Source: Prevotellaceae bacterium
Lineage (GTDB): Bacteria > Bacteroidota > Bacteroidia > Bacteroidales > UBA932
DNA length: 17,963 bases
Assembly (NCBI GenBank): GCA_031258755.1
Contig: JAIRMK010000081.1
Span: 1 to 17,963, forward strand
Direction of reading: 5' to 3'
Shown here: positions 1 through 8,527 of the stretch, piece after piece
How positions within the stretch are numbered: position 1 is the stretch's first letter
Layout: every line of letters begins with the position of its first letter
Notes under the pieces: generated by a model
Told to the model about the DNA's origin: nothing
Database searches by the model: none
The model's input: only the letters and a program-made list of their open reading frames with translations
Translations under genes and position numbers: made by a program

Positions 1-263
1 GAATTTGCGAAATTATTAAAAATGAGATTGATGTTGAGTAATTTTACCGGGCAAGCACAATATATAGAGGAGTGTCATAATTTAAAGTATTTAAATCATT
101 TTTCAAAATGTATTTAGGATTAATTGCCATACATTTGCGACAGGTATTAAGTTATGTAAATATAACATCACCCGAACCTTAATAACATAAAATAAATTAA
201 ATTAAAAATGTAGGGGGGTGATTTGTGCCGCCGGCGCAGCAGGAAGTGGGAAAATATTGAATA
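1..263. other. Non-coding region downstream of the PUL
   Basis: I see no credible gene in these 263 bases, which are strongly AT-rich. Near the end of the GH2 gene two weak inverted repeats could act as terminators on the minus strand. One has 6-bp arms TGGTAT/ATACCA and lies in the last codons of GH2. The other is a GC-rich hairpin at about 227-240 with 5-bp arms and one G-U pair. Neither is followed directly by a convincing T-run. A lone -7-like box TACATTTG lies at 130-137 on the plus strand without a matching TTTG box or a downstream gene. A GGGGGG run at 213-218 is part of an imperfect repeat listed separately. Confidence 0.5.
204..223 (+). repeat. Imperfect inverted repeat, left copy
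   Basis: This 20-base stretch, reading AAAAATGTAGGGGGGTGATT, matches 17 of 20 positions with the minus strand at 13589-13608. The two copies lie in non-coding DNA on either side of the PUL and point inward. It could be a chance match. A 13-base part of the right copy also occurs inside the SusD gene, which weakens the case. Confidence 0.2.
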
Positions 264-2072
264 TTATGGTATGGAATTTTTTTTATACCATTCTTGTAAT
301 ACGAAAAATACTTTTTTTCGCTCCCCCCTGTCAGATATAACACCTTTACGGTTAAAACCATCCTGTATTTGCGGCAGTAAACGTCGCGACGAGCGAAAAT
401 CTTTAAGCACCCACGGCGATATTCCTGCAATGGGGGGCATGCGTTCCTCTATCATTTTGAGCGTCCGGCGGTAGAGATCGGCTTGGTATTCTTCCGTCCA
501 TATATCTGCGTTTTCGCCATGCAGACCATACACAGCGCCGCCGCCAAATTCGCTGATGATTATCGGCTTGTCATAATCTATTTCCCATTTTACGCGGTCT
601 ATTTTTTCGTTTGTTCCATCATACCACCCAACGTATTGGTTAAAACTGATTACATCCACATAATTATTCATTTCGTCATTCACCGAAAGGACGATGGACG
701 ATTTGTCCTTGCGTTCCATCGCCATGCTGATTAAGCGACTGTCATCCTTTTCCCGTACGGTTTTTGCCAGCGACGACAAAAAATTATCGCGTGCATCGCC
801 ATGCGGCGTCTCGTTGGCAATAGACCAGATAATGATGTTTGCCCTGTTTTGGTCGCGCTCCATCATCTCGGTCAGTTGGTTCAATGCATTGGCGTATACC
901 TCCGGGTTCTCCCACTGGATAGTCCAATATACGGGAATTTCGCTCCATACCAGCAGCCCCATCTTTTCCGCTTCGCGCACCATTTGTTCATTATGTGGAT
1001 AATGTGCTAAACGGACATAGTTGCAGCCTAATTCTTTTGCCCATTCCAAAAGTATTTTGCCTTCTTCGGCAGAATAAATCCTGCCATTACGGAAGGCCGC
1101 TTCTTCGTGAATACTTATCCCTTTAAGAAATATCGAATGTCCGTTCAGCAGTATGTCCCGCCCTCGAGTGGTGATTTGTTTAAATCCTATTTGGTCGGCT
1201 ATGGTATCTGTTGTCGAATAAATATGGATATCGTATAATTTCGGATTTTGTGGTGACCATAGTGTAAGTTTTGTTTTTGCCTCTATGGCCGCAACGCCTT
1301 CTGCATCTGTTTCTACCGTCTTTTTCCATTTTAATGCTGGAATTTCTATTGTGATTTTGTTGCCCGCTTCTTTCACATTTAGCTTTACTTGCGCACAGAT
1401 CACATCGACTGTACCTTTCCGGAGCTGAAATTTATACGTTTGAATAAATTTTTGCGGCACTTCTACAAGTAGTACATCGCGTGTAATTCCGCCATAATTA
1501 AACCAGTCGAAGTTGTTTGTGGGTACGGCGTCTGCACTGCGTTTATTATCTACTTTTACGATAAGTGTATTCTCGCCGGTAGTTAATTGATCGGTAATGT
1601 CAAAATTAAAAGGCGTATACCCGCCCACGTGTTCACCTATTTTTTTCCCGTTCAAATAAACCTTTGCCTCATAGTTAACAGCTGCAAAATAGAGCAACGC
1701 TTTTTTTCCTGATGGCGTATAATGAAATTTGTGCCGGAACCACACGGTTCCTTCGTAGTAGAACAAATCCCGGTCTTGCGTATTCCAATCACCCGGAATT
1801 CCCATGCGGGGCGATACATCGAAATCATATTCCTTATATGCGTGCACATTATCTACGGCTTCGTCTTTGAAGAAGCCATTTGCTGCCGGACGCCGACGAT
1901 AATCGTAATAACCGGTTTCTAAAGGATCTATTATGTAACTCCAATAGCCATTAAGTTTCCGGATGTCGCGTTGATACACATTTTGAATTAAAGGATATAA
2001 TTCCGCTGCTGTTTGTCCTTGTAATGGTTGCAGAACAAGCAGACCGGGTAATAACAGAAAGAAATTTCTCAT
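264..2072 (-). CDS. GH2 family glycoside hydrolase, beta-glucuronidase-like
   Basis: Secreted exo-acting enzyme, predicted to be periplasmic, that probably removes a beta-linked sugar from oligosaccharides imported by the locus. I start it at the ATG at 2072. That leaves a 10-base gap after GH128 and puts a signal peptide first (hydrophobic residues 4-15, likely cleavage near QG-Q). An in-frame ATG at 2105 would overlap GH128. The 602 residues follow the GH2 plan: jelly-roll sugar-binding domain (about 30-200), Ig-like domain (205-300) and TIM barrel (305-595). The acid/base is Glu421 in IANETP and the nucleophile is Glu508 in ISEFGG. The C-terminal part resembles E. coli GusA: FNQYVGWY, AVYGLHG, WTEEYQ, and FNRKG at 573-577. 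In GusA the Asn and Lys of NxKG contact the glucuronate carboxylate. Beta-galactosidase or galacturonidase activity remains possible. It is the last gene of the PUL. Confidence 0.88.
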   Translation of the reverse strand: MRNFFLLLPGLLVLQPLQGQTAAELYPLIQNVYQRDIRKLNGYWSYIIDPLETGYYDYRRRPAANGFFKDEAVDNVHAYKEYDFDVSPRMGIPGDWNTQDRDLFYYEGTVWFRHKFHYTPSGKKALLYFAAVNYEAKVYLNGKKIGEHVGGYTPFNFDITDQLTTGENTLIVKVDNKRSADAVPTNNFDWFNYGGITRDVLLVEVPQKFIQTYKFQLRKGTVDVICAQVKLNVKEAGNKITIEIPALKWKKTVETDAEGVAAIEAKTKLTLWSPQNPKLYDIHIYSTTDTIADQIGFKQITTRGRDILLNGHSIFLKGISIHEEAAFRNGRIYSAEEGKILLEWAKELGCNYVRLAHYPHNEQMVREAEKMGLLVWSEIPVYWTIQWENPEVYANALNQLTEMMERDQNRANIIIWSIANETPHGDARDNFLSSLAKTVREKDDSRLISMAMERKDKSSIVLSVNDEMNNYVDVISFNQYVGWYDGTNEKIDRVKWEIDYDKPIIISEFGGGAVYGLHGENADIWTEEYQADLYRRTLKMIEERMPPIAGISPWVLKDFRSSRRLLPQIQDGFNRKGVISDRGERKKVFFVLQEWYKKNSIP

Positions 2073-2082
2073 ACGATTATTG

Positions 2083-2997
2083 TTACGGGGTAGGTAATGC
2101 AGCATTGTCGTTGGGCTGTATAGTATTATAATAATTTCCCAATACGGTCAGGCTAAGTCCGTCACCAGCCGTAAGCCGTGACGTCTGTAGCCCAATCATG
2201 CCGGTTTCGCTTCCCGGGCTAAACCACGAGTAGCGAAATACCTCGAACATTTCTTCGTATTTAGGCACTACTGTTTTCATAAAATTGAGCACTTGCGGTT
2301 CCATGGTGTAACTGTTGTATCCATTTGACGAGGCATTGTCGTCGCGAGGTGCAAATTCGGTAATCCATATTTGCTTGCCGAATTTATTGTACACGTCACG
2401 AATAGCCGATTCGTAAATGGATGTGCCGATACCTGCATAAATGTGTACCGCTACATAATCGACCCTCAGGTTGCGTGCCGCCGCGCCGTTCATGAAGTCT
2501 ACCAACCATTGCCGCGAAGGATAGGAGGGTGCAGGACTTACCAGTTTTATGCGTTTATCCAGATTGTTGCATAGAAACTCCCAATCGTCCAGTGCTTGCG
2601 CTACGGTCATGTTCGCTTCTTCTTTAAGGTCAGGTTCGTTGAAGCCCAGTACGTAAAATATCTTCCCTTCGCTGTACATTTGGTTAATACGGTCGCATAC
2701 GCTTTTGTTCACCATCGTATGTCCCCAAATCATTGGAACATATTCCACGCCTTCTACATTGGTGGTCACATCGTCGTTCCCCCAGTTGTAATACCAGTTG
2801 GCTTTGAGTGATACCACGCGGTTAGCCCAGTTATTTGCGCTGGTACTGAAACATACCCCGCGTTTTTCAGCACTTCTGCCGGCAGGCGTATCCTGCGGTT
2901 TATTAATGTCCTCGGGCAAATCGCTTATTGGTTGCGCCTGCGTGCATGACAGCATTGCCAGCAACAGTGAGGAAATAATGAATGGACAATATCTCAT
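2083..2997 (-). CDS. GH128 family glycoside hydrolase (lipoprotein), probable endo-beta-1,3-glucanase
   Basis: A 304-residue lipoprotein. The signal peptide ends in lipobox AMLSC with Cys18, so the mature protein is membrane-anchored; whether it faces the surface or the periplasm is not shown. The rest is a single TIM barrel of the Asl1-like glycosyl hydrolase catalytic core. Family signatures include NWYYNWG at 67-73, YVPMIWG at 86-92, LGFNEPD at 117-123 with the predicted acid/base Glu121, SPAPSYP, VHIYAG, and IWITEFA at 210-216 with the predicted nucleophile Glu214. Characterised GH128 enzymes cleave beta-1,3-glucans. There is no carbohydrate-binding module, and the short C-terminal tail is rich in Pro and Asn. 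It lies 36 bases after the GLUG lipoprotein gene and just before GH2, so it is probably the backbone-cutting enzyme of this PUL. The family call is firm; the exact substrate is inferred. Confidence 0.9.
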   Translation of the reverse strand: MRYCPFIISSLLLAMLSCTQAQPISDLPEDINKPQDTPAGRSAEKRGVCFSTSANNWANRVVSLKANWYYNWGNDDVTTNVEGVEYVPMIWGHTMVNKSVCDRINQMYSEGKIFYVLGFNEPDLKEEANMTVAQALDDWEFLCNNLDKRIKLVSPAPSYPSRQWLVDFMNGAAARNLRVDYVAVHIYAGIGTSIYESAIRDVYNKFGKQIWITEFAPRDDNASSNGYNSYTMEPQVLNFMKTVVPKYEEMFEVFRYSWFSPGSETGMIGLQTSRLTAGDGLSLTVLGNYYNTIQPNDNAALPTP

Positions 2998-3033
2998 ATT
3001 TATATTTTTTTTGGTTTAATTAAATCATTTGAA

Positions 3034-5763
3034 TTATGGTTTTACCGTTGGATCGCAGCCTGTGTTTTGCAGTTTTGGACGGTTGGTCGCCGTATCCCAT
3101 GCCCAAACCGTAGCGAAATCAAACCCTATACTCTCGTACCAGGCCTGATCTATAGTCGAAGCAATGGCGCCATCAAGAGTTGTTGCGTCATTGTCCGAAA
3201 AATCCGCATTCTCCGAATTAAGCACATTACTGCGATAGTTATTGTTCAATGACAGGCTTGTAGTCGTACCAGCTATGGCTCGTGCGGTTGGAGAATCCAA
3301 TTTTGAATTCATGATTATACATGCACTTATAACAGGTGTGCCGTTATTTTGTGCAGATACAATTCCTGCTGAATTTTTTGAGTTGATTGTGGCTCCTGCA
3401 ATTTTCATATTAGCCACAATACACCTTGTCACATTACCTTTAGCTGCCGATGAAATACCGCCTGTACTTCCTGAAGCTCCGCTTCCTTCCGATGTTATTC
3501 TCAACATGGCGGTTGTTGCGTTTGCACCTGTTCCTGTAACAATACAATCTGATATTTCAGGAGAAACACCACCAATACCTCCTACAGTATTCCCGGCCAC
3601 AACGGTTCCGGTAAATAAACATTGTTGAATGGTAAGAATAGGCGGATTGGTATTATTTGCCTGATGTGCTCCGAAAATGCCTCCTGCCATATTTGAAGTG
3701 CCTAATGCCGTTATATCCATCTTGCTTACACAATTGACTATACTGTCGGGTTTGCCGGTATTATTGTTGGCATTTGTTTTCCGGCCAAGGATACCGCCAA
3801 CCTGAGATTTACCGGTTGCAATAGAAATGCTTCCTTCCGAAGTGCAATTCTTAATGACATTGGTCGTATTTGCAAAACCTGATCCGTTGTTAATACGTCC
3901 CACAATGCCTCCAACTGCACTCATTGTAGAAGTTATTGCCGCATTTACATAGCAATTGATAATAGTTCCTCCATTGTTGTTTTCACCGGCAATACCACCC
4001 AGGCAATCGGCAGAAGAGTCTAACTTTCCCACAACTGCAACGCTGCTAATATATCCTGTATTGGTGCGGGCAACCGCGCCCAAATTACCGGTTGTAGAGA
4101 TGATATCTACATTTATAAATTTTATATTCCATATATTGCCCGTATTGATATTAACAAACGGAGCAGTTAAGCCGGTTGCCGAATGTCCTTGCCCGTCTAA
4201 GTGGCCGGCAAATGAAGCTACTGTTTCCCATTCTGTCACTGTAATATCATCCCCAAAAGCGATGTGCGCCGAAGGGTAAGTGGCCATCGTCATTCTCAGC
4301 TGTGCCGCGTTTATCACGATGTAGGGATCACCGTCCACGCCGGTGCCGCTTTCATACATGGCCATTGATTGTACGTTAATGCTGCGGGACATGGAACGGA
4401 CATTTGCCCCGCTGCCCGTTGCCGCAAGTTGTACGGTGAAATGAATATCGCCCGGTGTAAAACCGTCGTTATTCGGATTGGGTTTGGTAACGGTCATATC
4501 GTCGGTAGTATTATCATAGGTTACACTTGTGCCCGTAGTCCCCGGATCGAATGTTACTTCGGTTCCTGTCGGGATGATACCCAGTTTTTCCGTCGCACTT
4601 TGGTTGCCTGCCATGATGTTGATTACTGATAGAACCTCGCCGAAAGCAAGAAGTTTGGCGTCTTTTCCGGAACCGCCGGCAACCAGTGCAGCCACATTAT
4701 TGTAGCCGGTAACAACAACGTTGGATGTAACGTTGCTGATATTCGCCGATTCGCTGTTGGCCGCTAATGCCGCCACATTATTACGTGCGGTTATCGTACC
4801 TGTCAATGTTAAGTTTTTAATTTCGGCAGTGCTCCCCAAATAAGCAAAAAGCGCGACGTTATCACCGGCAGGTGCATTAATGTTTAATGTAATGGTTTTA
4901 TTATTACCGTCCAATGTGCCGGCAAAGGGATTTGCTGCTGTGCCTGCTGGTGTCCATGCCGGTAGGGTGAGGTCGTCGGATAATTTAAATGCTTTTGAAA
5001 GTCCCGCGCTGCTGCCGGTTTTTGCCAGTAATTCAGGCGTGTTTATTTCGTAAGGATTATCAACACTGCCATCGCCATTGCCGAAGACGTTCAGTGAGAC
5101 GGTTTTCTGTTGCTCGGGACGTGCGCCAAAAGTTGCCGTAAAGGTCACATCGCCGCTGAGAAACGCCGCCAACGGCGTAAAAGTAATCGTGCCCGAACCT
5201 TGTTCAAGGTCTTGTGTAATCGCTATCAGTAGGTCATCCGGCACATTGGTTGCTACAACACCGGTCATCGTCGGGCTAACCGTAAACGTGCGTTCCGTTA
5301 TTCCGTAGATATTCATAATCGGCGTGTCGTCTATGGTGAATACAACCTCCCCGTTAGGATTAGGGTCTGATGCCACAGGTATTTCCACCCCAACAAGGTA
5401 TGTTTGACTATTCAAGGTGACGGTTACAGGCAAAAAAGTGGGTTCTAATGCTATGGGTGTTCCTGTGACTACTGCACTGATCACACCTTCTTGGCTTGCA
5501 AGAACTGCTGTTTGCTGTGCAATCTCAATGCCATTGACTTTTTCGGACTTCACGGTTACAGATTCATTGCCTTTTGCTCCGGAGTATGGAATTAACACTT
5601 TACAATATGTACCCAAGGGAGAGCCTTGCACAAAACTTCCCTCCACGCTGCAATGCGCTGCATCTATAATGATGGCAAAATTACTGTCGGGCAGGTTTTC
5701 TTCCACACACGCAGCAAGCATCAACAGCAAGGTTGATAACAGTATATTTAAGTTTTTTTTCAT
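3034..5763 (-). CDS. Large GLUG-motif beta-helix surface lipoprotein, putative glycan-binding protein
   Basis: A 909-residue lipoprotein. I start it at the ATG at 5763, 19 bases after the PKD-lipoprotein stop; an in-frame GTG at 5790 would overlap that gene. The lipobox is LAAC with Cys19, followed by VEEN, an acidic tract typical of Bacteroidota surface lipoproteins. Residues 25-225 look like two beta-sandwich (Ig/BIG-like) domains. A first GLUG module (about 228-365) has the signatures GNGDGSVDNPYEI and FAGTLDG. A further Ig-like stretch (370-465) leads to a second, longer GLUG module (472-900) opening with GTGVDGDPYIV and FAGHLDG. It then has repeated VGGIVG/VGGILG/AGGIFG turns alternating with INC/KNC/VNC strands, which predict a right-handed beta-helix. 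The ending WAWDTATNRPKLQ is typical of GLUG proteins. No catalytic residues can be named. It takes the SusE/SusF position, so glycan binding is likely, but a polysaccharide lyase-like or adhesin role is not excluded. Confidence 0.82.
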   Translation of the reverse strand: MKKNLNILLSTLLLMLAACVEENLPDSNFAIIIDAAHCSVEGSFVQGSPLGTYCKVLIPYSGAKGNESVTVKSEKVNGIEIAQQTAVLASQEGVISAVVTGTPIALEPTFLPVTVTLNSQTYLVGVEIPVASDPNPNGEVVFTIDDTPIMNIYGITERTFTVSPTMTGVVATNVPDDLLIAITQDLEQGSGTITFTPLAAFLSGDVTFTATFGARPEQQKTVSLNVFGNGDGSVDNPYEINTPELLAKTGSSAGLSKAFKLSDDLTLPAWTPAGTAANPFAGTLDGNNKTITLNINAPAGDNVALFAYLGSTAEIKNLTLTGTITARNNVAALAANSESANISNVTSNVVVTGYNNVAALVAGGSGKDAKLLAFGEVLSVINIMAGNQSATEKLGIIPTGTEVTFDPGTTGTSVTYDNTTDDMTVTKPNPNNDGFTPGDIHFTVQLAATGSGANVRSMSRSINVQSMAMYESGTGVDGDPYIVINAAQLRMTMATYPSAHIAFGDDITVTEWETVASFAGHLDGQGHSATGLTAPFVNINTGNIWNIKFINVDIISTTGNLGAVARTNTGYISSVAVVGKLDSSADCLGGIAGENNNGGTIINCYVNAAITSTMSAVGGIVGRINNGSGFANTTNVIKNCTSEGSISIATGKSQVGGILGRKTNANNNTGKPDSIVNCVSKMDITALGTSNMAGGIFGAHQANNTNPPILTIQQCLFTGTVVAGNTVGGIGGVSPEISDCIVTGTGANATTAMLRITSEGSGASGSTGGISSAAKGNVTRCIVANMKIAGATINSKNSAGIVSAQNNGTPVISACIIMNSKLDSPTARAIAGTTTSLSLNNNYRSNVLNSENADFSDNDATTLDGAIASTIDQAWYESIGFDFATVWAWDTATNRPKLQNTGCDPTVKP

Positions 5764-5782
5764 GACATTTTTATTTTTTATG

Positions 5783-6817
5783 TTATTCACTTTCGGGTAA
5801 GGCCAATAAAGGAACTCCCGAAGGAGTGCCTTTTTTTATCAATACAATCTGACGGGTAGTGTTGTTAATCGCCGTTTTTTTCCAAACAACCAAACGATTT
5901 TCGGTGATTGATTTAATTTGATAGCTCGAGCTCCAGTCGGTTGCAAACAAAAGGAAACCTCCCTGCCCGCTGCTTACTGGTGGAAAATTGACGGAATAAG
6001 AACCGTCGGCTGCCTTTACCAATGTCCATGACATGCCTTTTGGCGGTGTACATTGCACTTGCCAGTCGCCGTTATAGGCTCCCGTAATGCCGGCGGGCAA
6101 CGGCAGGCTGTTAGCTTGTACCGATGAGATGGGCGCCCACGACGAGGTTTGCATAAATGCGTTATAAACAGCATTCGATGCCGTATTGGAAACAAGACAT
6201 GCGCCGTCGCCTGTGTTGTAGCGAAAGGCAGGGCCGTCGGCGGCAGTGAGTAAAAACGTCACTTCGTCGTTGTAGAGCGTAGTGCCCATGCGCATATCGC
6301 TGCCTTTATCCGCCACATCAATGGCGCAAGCCCGTGCGTCACCCATGCCGAATGTAGGAATTACGCCGGCGTTCCACATCACAATATGCCCACGCAGTAG
6401 AGAATCTGCGACCCATGTTTTGCCGTTGGGATCGTTAATCGCGCCGCAAAGCAATGTATAAACGTGGTCTTGAATCAGTTCGAAATTGTCTTTTACGACA
6501 GGTATGACCACCGACACTTTGTTGGTTTGTCCTCCCTGGCCGTATGCCGACACCGTAACGGTGTAGTTGCCTGCAAATGGGTATTCGGCCACCGTGGTAT
6601 TTGCTGCTTCTACGACAACCCCGTTTCCCAGTGTCCAATATCCGATTACATTACTGTAATTGGTATACAACACGTAGGTATTTGCTTTTTCTCCTGGTTG
6701 CACGATTATTTTCAAATCGATTATTCGATTTTCCAATACAGGTCGATCTTCCTGCGTGCAAGCGATAAATACCGTCAGCATGAATAGCAGCAGAACGATA
6801 TAATTATTTTTTTTCAT
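5783..6817 (-). CDS. PKD-domain lipoprotein, putative surface glycan-binding protein
   Basis: A 344-residue lipoprotein in the position of SusE or SGBP-B, directly after susD. The signal peptide ends in lipobox VFIAC with Cys20, followed by TQEDRP; acidic residues close to the Cys favour display on the cell surface. Residues about 31-107 form a PKD/Ig-like fold, with YWTLGNGVVVE and AGNYTVTVSAYG as the usual strand signatures. The C-terminal part (about 115-330) has GKTWVADSLLRGH and DEVTFLL, a pattern I associate with PKD proteins of Bacteroidota PULs. It ends in a likely beta-rich ligand-binding domain containing exposed aromatics (Trp227, Trp252, Trp264, Trp295). I see no catalytic pair. 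Its job is probably to hold the polysaccharide at the outer membrane together with SusD. It is separated from susD by 26 bases, in the same operon. Confidence 0.8.
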   Translation of the reverse strand: MKKNNYIVLLLFMLTVFIACTQEDRPVLENRIIDLKIIVQPGEKANTYVLYTNYSNVIGYWTLGNGVVVEAANTTVAEYPFAGNYTVTVSAYGQGGQTNKVSVVIPVVKDNFELIQDHVYTLLCGAINDPNGKTWVADSLLRGHIVMWNAGVIPTFGMGDARACAIDVADKGSDMRMGTTLYNDEVTFLLTAADGPAFRYNTGDGACLVSNTASNAVYNAFMQTSSWAPISSVQANSLPLPAGITGAYNGDWQVQCTPPKGMSWTLVKAADGSYSVNFPPVSSGQGGFLLFATDWSSSYQIKSITENRLVVWKKTAINNTTRQIVLIKKGTPSGVPLLALPESE

Positions 6818-6843
6818 GGTTGTTTTACTTTTTTATGGTTAGA

Positions 6844-8487
6844 TTAATATCCCGGATTTTGCTTCAATGAGGCTTTTGATTGAATAATTTCATATTGTGG
6901 AATGGGCAGTAACCCTTTGCGTACCGTATTGAACGTAACGGCATATTCGCCCTGTTCGCCGTTCGTGAGTATTTGCGCCGCGATGGCTTGTCCCTGCCGC
7001 AGAATGTCCCAGTAACGATGTCCCTCCAAAGCGAGTTCGTAAAGACGTTCTTCGTAAATTTTATTAATCGTTAAATCTGTTACTGTCCCTGCATTTCCGG
7101 TGCCCAATGCACGTTCCCGTACGTTCCGGTAATGTTCAAACGCCATATTTTTCTCCCCGTAAAGCAGTTCCAACTCGGCAGCCATCAGTAACACATCAGC
7201 AAAACGGATACATTGATAGTTGTTCGGATAGTTCAATTCGCGAGAACCTGCACCGGCATTGTTGCGTGTCAGCGGAGTATGTTTACGGCAGAAATAGCCG
7301 GTGTTCTGATATCCTTTCGTATAGGTAAGCCCTTCGCCGTCATCACCTGCAATCGTGCTTTTCTCGGCATTGATAATTGTTGCCCAACGGCGTGGGTCGT
7401 CGGTACGAAAAGCGTCGAACAATTTTTTATTTACCGGTGCAAAAGACCATCCGGCGGCATAAGGCGCGCCAACGTCTCGGATTCCCCATAATATTACGGC
7501 TTGGTTTCCCATACAGCCTTGACGATTGCTCCAATCACCCCATTTGGAAAGTGCGGAATACTGGATTTCAAACACGCCCTCCGTACTGTTTTTGTTGGTT
7601 ACGTCAAACAGTTGTGCCACTCCGTTGTTTTTTGCGTAAGCATCGGGCAACAGGGCGTGCCCGCTGTTCACCGCATCGCGGATAATGCCGAGTATTTTTG
7701 ATTGGGAAACCAGCGGCATCTCTGTTTCGCCGTAATATCCCGTATAGAATAACCATACCCTGGCTAACAGAGCCTGTGCGGCAGCTAATGAAACGCGCCC
7801 TTTATCGGTGGCCGGAATCATGGTCGCATTTTTAGGAAGTACGGGTATCCCCGACTCGTCGGATGTTTCTATTGCATACAGTAAATCTTTGGCAATTTGT
7901 TCGTAAACAGTAATTGGCGATACTTGTACCTGTGCGTAGTCTGCCGGAGTGAGCGGTGTCAGAATTAACGGCACATTCTCGAATAGCCTTACCAAATCAA
8001 AATAATAGTATGCCCTCAAAAAATGTGCTTCGGCGATGTAACGGTTACGCAGCTCTTCGTTTTCAAAAGGAATATCCGGGATTTTTATGAGAAATTGGTT
8101 GCAACGGTAAATCCCTGTATAATATTTACGCCATAATGCTTCCGGCGCAGGGTCGGTAACAAGAATGGAAAATTGCGATATGCGCACGGTTGAAGGAATA
8201 TCGTTAGCATTTGCGCCACCACCGTAACAGCAATCGCCGAGAATTTCGCTTATTATTTCGAATGCGCAGTTCTGCGGACTACCGCCGGCGATGCTTGGGG
8301 CACTCCATGTAAGCACGTTATAGGCCGAAGTAAGCGATTGGAAAGCGTCTGTTTCCGTAAGATAAAAATTTTCAGTTACTTGCGTCATGGGAGGCGTAAG
8401 GTCAAGCAACTCGGAGCAGGATATCGTTGTAGATATTATTACAACGAGTGCCAATGCTCTTTTTATGATATGTAATTGGTATTTCAT
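6844..8487 (-). CDS. SusD-like outer-membrane nutrient-binding lipoprotein
   Basis: Surface lipoprotein that caps the SusC channel and captures the oligosaccharide. The 547 residues are a normal length for the family. The signal peptide ends in lipobox TISC with Cys24, followed by SELLDL, a very common SusD N-terminus (C-x-x-x-LD). Family signatures are the TPR-type helix EAHFLRAYYYFDLVRLF at 153-169 with NVPLI after it, FRTDDPRRW, YQCIRFADVLLMAAE, YEERLYELALEGHRYWDILR, and the terminal LLPIPQYEI..NPGY. It lies 40 bases downstream of susC, as in nearly all SusCD pairs, and the two proteins should form one complex. Specificity cannot be read from the sequence; the neighbouring GH128 suggests a beta-1,3-linked glucan. 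Confidence 0.97.
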   Translation of the reverse strand: MKYQLHIIKRALALVVIISTTISCSELLDLTPPMTQVTENFYLTETDAFQSLTSAYNVLTWSAPSIAGGSPQNCAFEIISEILGDCCYGGGANANDIPSTVRISQFSILVTDPAPEALWRKYYTGIYRCNQFLIKIPDIPFENEELRNRYIAEAHFLRAYYYFDLVRLFENVPLILTPLTPADYAQVQVSPITVYEQIAKDLLYAIETSDESGIPVLPKNATMIPATDKGRVSLAAAQALLARVWLFYTGYYGETEMPLVSQSKILGIIRDAVNSGHALLPDAYAKNNGVAQLFDVTNKNSTEGVFEIQYSALSKWGDWSNRQGCMGNQAVILWGIRDVGAPYAAGWSFAPVNKKLFDAFRTDDPRRWATIINAEKSTIAGDDGEGLTYTKGYQNTGYFCRKHTPLTRNNAGAGSRELNYPNNYQCIRFADVLLMAAELELLYGEKNMAFEHYRNVRERALGTGNAGTVTDLTINKIYEERLYELALEGHRYWDILRQGQAIAAQILTNGEQGEYAVTFNTVRKGLLPIPQYEIIQSKASLKQNPGY

Positions 8488-8527
8488 ATTTCTGTATTTT
8501 TTGGTCTGTGTCTATATTTCACAAATG

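Noticed and set aside
130..137. TACATTTG, a -7-like promoter box on the plus strand
   Set aside because: No TTTG box 19-21 bases upstream and no plus-strand gene downstream.
3242..3628. Open frame of 128 codons on the plus strand
   Set aside because: Antisense to the repeat-rich GLUG gene, where biased codons open long frames; no independent promoter or family signature.
3034..5763. Tandem DNA repeat or phase-variable tract in the GLUG gene
   Set aside because: Similarity is at the protein level only; I found no direct DNA repeats or homopolymer tracts likely to switch the frame.
7526..7538. Third copy of part of the flanking repeat (CAATCACCCCATT) in susD
   Set aside because: It encodes ordinary SusD residues; taken as chance, and it lowers trust in the flanking repeat.
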